A program made the position numbers and the translations under genes. This document shows positions 16,001 through 20,993 of a DNA stretch of 20,993 bases, in pieces (positions within the stretch are counted from its first letter, which is position 1; every line of letters begins with the position of its first letter). This DNA comes from Oscillospiraceae bacterium UBA3851. GTDB taxonomy: Bacteria > Bacillota > Clostridia > Oscillospirales > Oscillospiraceae. The DNA is taken from the NCBI GenBank assembly GCA_002392625.1, contig DGHJ01000148.1:1-20993 (forward strand), in the 5' to 3' direction. The notes below the pieces were generated by a model. That model saw only the letters and a list, made by a program, of their open reading frames with translations, was not told the origin of the DNA and ran no database searches.

Positions 16001-17083
16001 ACCGAGACGGTGACCACCACCCAGGAGACCAACGCCGCCACCTGCGAGGATGCCGGCGAGGTAACCTACACCGCCACGTTCGAGAACACCGCTTTCGAGA
16101 CCCAGACCAGGACCGAGGCCATCCCTGCCACGGGCCACACCCCCGGCGAGGCTGTCATCGAGAACAACGTGGAGCCCACCTGCACCGAGGCCGGCAGCTA
16201 TGACGAGGTGGTGTACTGCACCGTGTGCGGCGCGGAGATCAGCCGGAACACCGTGACCATCCCCGCCACGGGCCACACCCCCGGTGAGACCGTGATCGAG
16301 AACAACGTGGCGCCCACCTGCGAGACGGCCGGCAGCTACGACGAGGTGGTCTACTGCACCGTGTGCGGCGCGGAGCTGAGCCGGAACACCGTGACCGTGG
16401 CCGCCCTGGGCCACGACTGGGGCGAGCCGACCTACACCTGGGCCGAAGAGAACAACGGCTGGAAGTGCACCGCTGAGCGCATCTGCCAGCGTGACGAGAG
16501 CCACGCGGAGACCGAGACGGTGACGGCCACCTACACGGTGATCCAGGAGCCCACCACCACTGAGGAGGGCAAGGGCCTGTATACCGCCGTGTTCGAAAAC
16601 GAGGCTTTTGAGACCCAGACCAAGGAGGTCACCATTGACATGCTGCCCATCGAGGGGTATCATATCATCGTGACCGACTACACCAACAGCAACGCCACAA
16701 CCAGCATCGTGGCTACGCAGCTTTACAGCGGCGAGGTGACCTTCACCGTGACCTGCGGCAGCCCCTGCGTGGTGGCCATCGACAACGGCGATGACACCTA
16801 CACCAGGCTGACCTGCACCACGAACGGCGATACCCACAGCTTCACCGTGACGGTGACGGACGCCGACGTGACGATCATCGTGGCCATCAAGGGCGACGCG
16901 GACCTGAACGGCGTGTGGCAGTCCAAGGATGCCACCATGATGGCCCAGGCCATTGCCGGCAAGCGGACGTTTACGACGCTGCAGCAGCTGGTATGCGACG
17001 GCGACGGCAACGGGGTGTTCAACTCCAAGGACGCCACCTTCGCCGCCCAGGTGGTAGCCGGCAAGCGCAGCTACGTCTGGTAA
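13067..17083 (+). CDS. Secreted zinc metallopeptidase (M30/hyicolysin-like) with InlB-like and CxxC repeats and C-terminal dockerin
   Basis: This 1338-residue exported protease has a signal peptide at residues 1-25 (AYA|IE). The zinc site is HEYQH at 285-289 (MVHEYQHLINYS), followed by TWLNECFSAAAEE, where Glu305 is the likely third ligand. This resembles M30-type gluzincins. After about 513 it carries an InlB-type repeat (583-660) and a copy of the module found three times in the cysteine peptidase (667-829). A long CxxC region (849 to about 1190) includes three near-identical 46-47-residue repeats. Residues 1276-1338 form a type I dockerin with two calcium-loop/helix repeats, GDADLNGVWQSKDAT and CDGDGNGVFNSKDAT. 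The start is ATG 13067 because AGGAAGGAG lies 6 bp upstream; the frame is open from 13007 but has no signal peptide there. It probably heads an operon with the cohesin-like gene 91 bp downstream. Confidence 0.9.
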   Translation: MKVFRTILSVMLALCLTLSLVPAYAIEAPVRTADTRGIHNSIIIDDDATGGYEGDYVVIYNPSTSSSTSYSTGTLTGLIETTVNPSVSADPGGRRAPNPDQPFYKIDVDPLMAEIAKTAEIGPEPEPVRASYSVGSTKTFSIYSAYSPTGSGSVQFECLYVGQHCYIWTPTSSANNTYPLDEIDSSFAKMAADEFDSKFDLMQSSFGNHTNGSSGDGKLHMLYYNINDGWQPGQGYVAGFFYNPDISNNGLPILNIDTYPGVYYKNTTSGNEYKRMDDTYGTMVHEYQHLINYSNTSGMATWLNECFSAAAEEICYPGSSVVGRIQSWENYYYSDNNDWLTPPAEFEYSASDCPNLHQGYSLYAWNNNIDDILALYSQVSFFAQYLYTRFGNTIYRQISNKYSSSETSAITSATGVSCADLARDFRVAVTANAAQDQYGGIYGFKAQDGYNPSTYHDVQNPWDLLSPVVFTGTSCSIKGGGAITVKPVGGVYNPPSGASSNLKYIGIKLASPYTITAVSNNETWGTVSVDGTRITATPADGYYVSGYEVTEGTATAVIAGNIITVTPESDCTIQVIFAPKPTYTVRFVACGADQGSQTAYVGDAITLPATAPDAEGWTFSGWVENTVAETTDKPAYYAPGATYTVTGNVTLYALYTRTEGGGSETVYQLLTAAPSDWAGNYVITNNGTGSSTSPVYVLKGVTPGSNGAQIENASNCSKLDDSGIVQNDDILTNVATDYVFALAANGSYYTVQSASTGTYIGMNSSSYMSGYTAINTSYCRWTPAINASGIAQLKNAANGSYPYLGFSASNGYFWSASTSNANVLKLWKETEIPSDITYYTTDPVVTPVHEHTMTQVAAVAATCTEPGNIEYWYCAGCDKYFTDAEGENEITQAETVIPATGHTPGEAVKENEVAATCETAGSYDSVVYCTVCGAEISRETVTVPAIGHNWGEPAYVWSEDNSTVTATRICANDASHVETETVTTTQETNAATCEDAGEVTYTATFENTAFETQTRTEAIPATGHTPGEAVIENNVEPTCTEAGSYDEVVYCTVCGAEISRNTVTIPATGHTPGETVIENNVAPTCETAGSYDEVVYCTVCGAELSRNTVTVAALGHDWGEPTYTWAEENNGWKCTAERICQRDESHAETETVTATYTVIQEPTTTEEGKGLYTAVFENEAFETQTKEVTIDMLPIEGYHIIVTDYTNSNATTSIVATQLYSGEVTFTVTCGSPCVVAIDNGDDTYTRLTCTTNGDTHSFTVTVTDADVTIIVAIKGDADLNGVWQSKDATMMAQAIAGKRTFTTLQQLVCDGDGNGVFNSKDATFAAQVVAGKRSYVW
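15770..16411 (+). repeat. Three near-identical 46-47-codon CxxC repeats in the metallopeptidase
   Basis: Copies at 15770-15910, 16136-16273 and 16274-16411 each encode HTPGE(A/T)V, a Cys in (P/A)TC, then AGSYD, VVYCTVCGAE, (E/N)TVT and a closing GH. DNA identity is high, so they are recent duplications. The C-x11-C-x2-C spacing suggests a small metal- or disulphide-held unit. Confidence 0.85.
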
Positions 17084-17096
17084 ACCGTATTTCATG

Positions 17097-17129
17097 GGGG
17101 GATATGCAGGTTACCCCTGCATATCCCCC
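17097..17129 (+). other. Intercistronic hairpin between the dockerin protease and cohesin-like genes
   Basis: A perfect 14-bp stem, GGGGGATATGCAGG (17097-17110) with 17116-17129, and a 5-nt loop. It starts 14 bp after the protease stop. No T run follows, so a full terminator is unlikely. It could be a processing or mRNA-stability element giving the two genes different levels. The next gene starts at 17175 with GAAAGGGG as ribosome site. Confidence 0.65.
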
Positions 17130-17174
17130 GTGGGAGAAAAATCTGTCAATATTTTTGAAAGGGGTTAACAAACA

Positions 17175-18974
17175 ATGAAAGCAACCAAAAAGCTGCTGTC
17201 AGTGCTATTGACGCTGACAATGGTCCTCACGTTCTTCTGCGGGGTCACTGCCCACGCCGAGGGCGCCGGCATCAAGCTGGAGCCTGTGCGTGAGGGTGAC
17301 ACTCTGAAGCTGAACATCGTGGCCACCGAAGAACTGAACTTCGGCGGATTGGAGCTGAACAACTATCCCACCTGCGACGTGGAGGGCGTATTCACCAATC
17401 CTGAAGCTAAATCCGGTGCGCTGGATGCCACAGATCCCGGTGCTACTGCCACGAACCCGCACCCGTTTTTCCAGACGGGCAACGGCGTGACCGCAGCTGC
17501 CGGCACAGTGCTGGGCTATATTCAGTACACCATCGACACGGCCGCCTTTGAGGAGGGCAAGGAGTATACGTTCAGCGTCGGTATCGTCGATGTTTATAAC
17601 GAAGAACTGGAAAGCTACAGCTGGGCCAATGAGACGCTGACCGCCACTTTCAAGGAGGGCGAGGCCCCTGTGGATCCTCCCACCCCCGCTGAGGGCACCG
17701 AGATCGACCTGAGCAGCATCAAGATCACCAAGGTCATCAACGGCGAAGGCTACGATCCCACCACCTTCACCTTCACCGTGACCCCCGTGGGTGATGCTCC
17801 CGCCATTGACGGCACCTTCACCATCAGCACCGACGCCAACCCCCTGGAGGTCGCTCTGACCAAAGCCACCTTCGAGAAGGCCGGTACTTACACCTACACC
17901 GTCAAGGAGACTGCCGGCACTGAGGACGGCTGGACTTACGACGAGACCGAGTACACCCTGGAGATCCTCATTGAGCAGCAGAATCCCGACGGCGAGCTGG
18001 GCATGACCTCTTTCCAGGTCTCCAAGGCCGGCGATACCGCCAAGGGCACTTCCATCACCTTCACCAACAACTTTGAGGTCACCGTTGCCGATCTGACCAT
18101 CATGAACATCAATACCGACAACGTGGCTGCCGGTACTGAGTTCACCTACACCATCGTGTTCGACGCCGACTTCACCGACGGCCAGACCACCTATACGGCC
18201 AACGTGGCTTCTGATCCCTTTACCCTGGGCGACGATGAGTCCACCGTCATCCACAACATCCCCGTGGGCACCACCTTCACCCTGACCGAGGCTGCCGGCG
18301 GCACCATGTACAAGCACACGATGACGAAGGGCGAGATCATCAGCGAGGAAAACGGTCCCGTCACCGGCGATGACCTGGTCATGAAGGGCACCATCGTCAA
18401 GGAGACCGCCGAGGCCAACCCCAATATCCGGGCTGCCGCGGAACCCGCCAACTACGTTGAGATCGAGAACGACCTGGTCTACGAGGTCGGCACCCTGAAA
18501 ATCACCAAGGAGGTCGAGGGCGAGATCGATCCCGCCTACACCGACAAGGAGTTCTCCTTCACCGTCACCTTCACCGTTCCTGAGGAGTTTGCCAACATCA
18601 AGATCAAGGACAAGGACGACGCTGAGGTGACCGGCCCCGTCACCTTCACCCTGAAGGCTGGCGAGTCCTACGAGTCCTTCACCAACATCCCCGTGGGCAC
18701 CACCTACGTGCTGACCGAGGCTGCTGCCGAGTACTTCACTCCCAGCTACAGCGCCAGCAGCGGCGCCAGCGGCAACGGCGAGTACAACACCGAGCTGACC
18801 ACCAGCGCTATCACCATTGAGAAGGACGAGAACACCATCACCGTGACCAACGAGTACAGCGTCACGCCTCCCACCGGTGTTACCATCCACTCCGAGATGA
18901 TCCTGATCCTGGCCCTGGTGCTGATCGCCATGGTCGGCAGCGTGGTTCTGACCAAGAAGCTGCGCAGAGCGTAA
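17175..18974 (+). CDS. Surface-anchored protein with cohesin-like domain and pilin-type isopeptide domains
   Basis: Probable scaffold for the dockerin protease. Residues 1-28 are a signal peptide (AHA|EG). Residues about 32-163 look like a cohesin-type beta-sandwich: EGDTLKLNIVATEEL, then FGGLEL, later GTVLGYIQYTIDTAAF and EGKEYTFSVGIVDVYNEEL. A Pro linker (165-175) leads to a Spy0128/FctA-like pilin domain (178-300) with Lys in IKITK, TYTVKE and FTNNF as candidate isopeptide residues. Two more pilin/DUF5979-like domains follow (302-436, 437-560), each with an IPVGTT(F/Y)xLTEA run. The C-terminus is TPPTGV (564-569), a hydrophobic span (about 573-593) and KKLRRA: the layout of a sortase signal with a non-standard motif. 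Without sortase cleavage it would still be a membrane anchor. Likely co-transcribed with genes on both sides. The cohesin call is by pattern and needs a profile search. Confidence 0.8.
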   Translation: MKATKKLLSVLLTLTMVLTFFCGVTAHAEGAGIKLEPVREGDTLKLNIVATEELNFGGLELNNYPTCDVEGVFTNPEAKSGALDATDPGATATNPHPFFQTGNGVTAAAGTVLGYIQYTIDTAAFEEGKEYTFSVGIVDVYNEELESYSWANETLTATFKEGEAPVDPPTPAEGTEIDLSSIKITKVINGEGYDPTTFTFTVTPVGDAPAIDGTFTISTDANPLEVALTKATFEKAGTYTYTVKETAGTEDGWTYDETEYTLEILIEQQNPDGELGMTSFQVSKAGDTAKGTSITFTNNFEVTVADLTIMNINTDNVAAGTEFTYTIVFDADFTDGQTTYTANVASDPFTLGDDESTVIHNIPVGTTFTLTEAAGGTMYKHTMTKGEIISEENGPVTGDDLVMKGTIVKETAEANPNIRAAAEPANYVEIENDLVYEVGTLKITKEVEGEIDPAYTDKEFSFTVTFTVPEEFANIKIKDKDDAEVTGPVTFTLKAGESYESFTNIPVGTTYVLTEAAAEYFTPSYSASSGASGNGEYNTELTTSAITIEKDENTITVTNEYSVTPPTGVTIHSEMILILALVLIAMVGSVVLTKKLRRA

Positions 18975-19017
18975 TCACTCCTCGACTGGAAGAACAACAA
19001 CCGGAAGGAGATACAAG

Positions 19018-20271
19018 ATGAGAAAAGCGCTGAGTATTGTTTTATCGACAATACTGCTGTTGGCGCTCTTGGCAGTACCCGCACAGGCGGCAGATCAGGC
19101 TGAGCTGAAGCTGCCGGTGACCCAGACGGTCACCCTGGTGGGGGAGGGAGCACAGGCAGAGGAGGCCGTGGTGGACTATACGTTCACGGCGGTCACTGCC
19201 GGCGCGCCCATGCCCGCCGGAGCCGGTGAAGGAGACTATTCCTTCCAACTGATCGGGAACGAGGAGTATCAGATCCCGACAATCACATTTACCAGCACAG
19301 GAAAGTGGGATTACCGCCTGACCGCCGCTGGCTCCGATGTGGAGCCGGAGGAGCTGGCGATCGCGGTATACGTCACCCGTGAAAACGGCACGCTGACCGC
19401 CACGGCCGTTGTGACCAACGGCGACGGCGAGAAGTGCGAGCTGACGTTTACCGCCACCGTCACGGCGGAGGAGCCGCCCGGACCGCCTGAGCCGCCCGGA
19501 CCGCCTGAGCCGCCTGAGCCTGTCACCCACACGGTGACGTTCGAGACCGGCGAGGGCTCCGACGTGGACGACCAGATCGTCAACGACGGCGAGACGGCAG
19601 AGGAGCCGGAGGATCCCACCTGGGACGGCCACACCTTCGAAGGATGGTATCTGGACGAGGAGTGCACCATCCCCTATGATTTCTCCACGCCTGTCACGGA
19701 GGATATCACGCTTTACGCCAAGTGGGAAGAGATCGCTGAGCCTGAGCCGCCCGCGCCTGTCACCTATACGGTGACGTTCGACCTGGGCGACGGCACGATC
19801 TATACCGTGGAGATCGTCGATGAGGGCGATACGGCCCCGAAGCCGGCTGATCCGTCCAAGGAGGGCTACACCTTCGGCGGATGGTATCTGGACGAGGAAT
19901 GCACCATGCCCTACGATTTCTCCACACCCGTCACCGGTGACATCACGCTCTACGCCAAGTGGACGAAGGACGTGGTTCCCACCGGCGAGTATCAGGCCTG
20001 GTCGCTGATCAACCTGATCTGCGCAATGCTGACGTTTGGCGTGTGTGCCGTCATGACGGCAAGCGCACGGCGTAACGGCAGGAAGCTGCTGGGCGCTCTG
20101 CCCGCAGCCGCCGCCGCAGCTATCTTCCTGATGACCGAGCACATGAGCCTGCCCATGCAGCTGTGTGACAAGTTCACGCCTCTGATGGTCGGCCTGCTGG
20201 CAATCAATGTGATGCTGGCCTATCTGACAACCGGGAAAACCGCTGAGGAGAGGTCCGACAAGTCCAAGTAA
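19018..20271 (+). CDS. InlB-repeat surface protein with C-terminal membrane domain
   Basis: The 417-residue protein has a signal peptide (1-24, AQA|AD) and a pilin-like beta domain (about 28-150). A Pro-rich stalk of PPGPPEPP type (152-169) leads to two InlB/Listeria-Bacteroides repeats (about 171-237 and 250-315). Their second halves, from GWYLDEECT to LYAKW, are nearly identical. VPTGEYQAW (320-328) is followed by a first membrane span, the basic stretch ARRNGRK, and two further hydrophobic segments (about 356-372 and 385-402). The end is hydrophilic. The PTG-span-basic pattern resembles a sortase signal that continues into extra spans, so it is more likely an integral membrane protein. It lies 43 bp after the cohesin-like gene with GGAAGGAG seven bases before ATG, so it is probably in the same operon. 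Role unknown; possibly a partner or anchor of the surface complex. Confidence 0.85.
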   Translation: MRKALSIVLSTILLLALLAVPAQAADQAELKLPVTQTVTLVGEGAQAEEAVVDYTFTAVTAGAPMPAGAGEGDYSFQLIGNEEYQIPTITFTSTGKWDYRLTAAGSDVEPEELAIAVYVTRENGTLTATAVVTNGDGEKCELTFTATVTAEEPPGPPEPPGPPEPPEPVTHTVTFETGEGSDVDDQIVNDGETAEEPEDPTWDGHTFEGWYLDEECTIPYDFSTPVTEDITLYAKWEEIAEPEPPAPVTYTVTFDLGDGTIYTVEIVDEGDTAPKPADPSKEGYTFGGWYLDEECTMPYDFSTPVTGDITLYAKWTKDVVPTGEYQAWSLINLICAMLTFGVCAVMTASARRNGRKLLGALPAAAAAAIFLMTEHMSLPMQLCDKFTPLMVGLLAINVMLAYLTTGKTAEERSDKSK

Positions 20272-20329
20272 AACGGGAAAGGGATCTGCTCATTCCTAAC
20301 CGAGAGCGAAACTGATTTCCCAACACGAT

Positions 20330-20365
20330 ACCGACCGCGCCGATAAACGGCGCGGTCGGTTTTTG
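20330..20365 (+). terminator. Rho-independent terminator of the surface-protein operon
   Basis: A perfect 13-bp stem (ACCGACCGCGCCG, 20330-20342, with 20348-20360), loop ATAAA and TTTTT. It ends the 13067-20271 transcription unit. Confidence 0.9.
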
Positions 20366-20545
20366 TTTGCATACAAATGCAGCTTTTGCCATTTGGCACC
20401 AGTGCCCGATGGCGCGCTGACTCAAATCATGACGGTTCAGCGGATCGCCGCGGCCAGGGAGCACACCGGCCGCGCAATGACTGAAAAAATACATTTTGCA
20501 GCACGGCTTATTTACATTTTTTACCTCGATACCGTACAGTTTTTC

Positions 20546-20575
20546 TTGACGCTCAGCGGCGTGATCCGATATAAT
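20546..20575 (+). promoter_or_regulatory. Promoter of the second cysteine-peptidase gene
   Basis: TTGACG (20546-20551), 18 bp, TATAAT (20570-20575). It lies 50 bp before ATG 20626, which has AAGGAG nine bases upstream. Confidence 0.75.
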
Positions 20576-20625
20576 AAACTAAATACGCAGCAGGCGTTAT
20601 AATTCATCCGAAGGAGAAACGCAAC

Positions 20626-20993
20626 ATGAGCAAAACAATGAAACGGATCCTTTCCTGTTTGCTTAGTACGATCCTCGTTCTGAGCCTAATCCCCGCGGCG
20701 TTCGCGGCCGAGACGGCGGACAGGGAGGAACAGGATTACGCGCAGCACGGCCTGGGCCTCCTGCCTTCGATGCTGCGCGGCAGCACGAAACCGTCCGAAG
20801 GCGCGTCCGCGCAGAGCCATTCCGGCAATCTGACGGCGGACCTGCCGCAGAAGTATGACAGCCGGGATTACGGCTACATCACCCCCGTCAAGAACCAGGG
20901 CGACTACAACACCTGCTGGACCTTCGGCACGGCGGCGTCCTGCGAGGCCTACATGATCAAGCACGGCGTCCACGTGGGGGAGGACGGACAGGC
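20626..20993 (+). CDS. Second secreted papain-family cysteine peptidase (3' end outside window)
   Basis: The frame is open from ATG 20626 to the window edge (122 codons). The signal peptide is residues 1-27 or 28 (LSLIPAAFA|A). A 45-residue propeptide-like stretch leads to LPQKYDSRDYGYITPVKNQG and then NTCWTFGTAASCEAYMIKHG. Gln91 and Cys97 are the oxyanion and nucleophile positions of the C1A family; His and Asn lie beyond the edge. The LP-x-KYDSRDY-x-Y segment and the EAYMIKHG/ESYMIKHG segment closely match the 1616-residue peptidase at 7924, so the two are paralogues. The active-site Trp pair differs (TCWTFG here, SCWAHA there). Own promoter and ribosome site. Confidence 0.9.
   Translation, partial: MSKTMKRILSCLLSTILVLSLIPAAFAAETADREEQDYAQHGLGLLPSMLRGSTKPSEGASAQSHSGNLTADLPQKYDSRDYGYITPVKNQGDYNTCWTFGTAASCEAYMIKHGVHVGEDGQ

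Larger units (their letters stand above)
20272..20625. other. Gene-free stretch with terminator and promoter
   Basis: This 354-bp gap holds the terminator at 20330 and the promoter at 20546. Between them (20366-20545) I see no gene, repeat or RNA that I can name; the short rightward frame from 20363 has no ribosome site. Confidence 0.5.

Noticed and set aside
14648..17095. An 815-codon minus-strand frame opposite the metallopeptidase (also 13583-14434)
   Set aside because: Same antisense artefact; low-complexity Gly/Val/His content and no ribosome site or family.
17205..18890. A 561-codon minus-strand frame opposite the cohesin-like gene
   Set aside because: Antisense shadow with repetitive Gly/Asp/Val composition; the plus-strand protein has clear domains.
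20363..20602. A 79-codon frame in the gap before the second cysteine peptidase
   Set aside because: No ribosome site, no recognisable product, and it covers the promoter of the next gene.

Overview
The window looks like a GC-rich, low-GC-phylum-derived (Firmicutes/Bacillota) gut anaerobe, most likely of the Oscillospirales/Ruminococcaceae type. The reasons are strong AGGAGG-like ribosome sites, a methionyl-tRNA synthetase tail of clostridial type, a type I-C CRISPR-Cas system, and very large secreted proteins with InlB-type repeats, CxxC repeats, pilin-like isopeptide domains, a dockerin and a cohesin-like domain. The taxonomic call is inference; no rRNA or other marker is present.

Left end (1-1132): the 3' end of a tyrosine recombinase gene and its terminator, a well-formed orphan promoter, then a 5'-truncated metG remnant (C-terminal tRNA-binding domain) with its own terminator. 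This looks like the edge of an integrated element or an old rearrangement junction.

CRISPR block (1133-7761): a type I-C operon, cas3-cas5c-cas8c(with internal cas11c)-cas7c, with short gaps or overlaps. The next gene, cas4, breaks off after 41 codons and runs directly into the first repeat of an array of six intact repeats, six spacers and one degenerate terminal repeat. cas1, cas2, most of cas4 and the leader are absent. The interference genes all look intact, so this may be a system that can still interfere but can no longer acquire spacers, with the array transcribed from the cas operon.

Surface-protease block (7762-20993): (i) a 1616-residue secreted papain-family cysteine peptidase with a lectin-like domain and three copies of an unrecognised ~155-residue module; (ii) a 1338-residue secreted zinc metallopeptidase (HEYQH) that ends in a dockerin; (iii) a 599-residue protein with a cohesin-like N-terminal domain, pilin-type domains and a C-terminal wall/membrane anchor; (iv) a 417-residue InlB-repeat membrane protein; (v) the start of a second papain-family peptidase, cut by the window edge. 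Genes ii-iv probably form one operon. The best reading is a cell-surface proteolytic assembly in which the anchored cohesin-like protein holds the dockerin-bearing protease. This resembles a cellulosome in principle but is built around peptidases. The pairing is an inference and is the most interesting proposal in the window.
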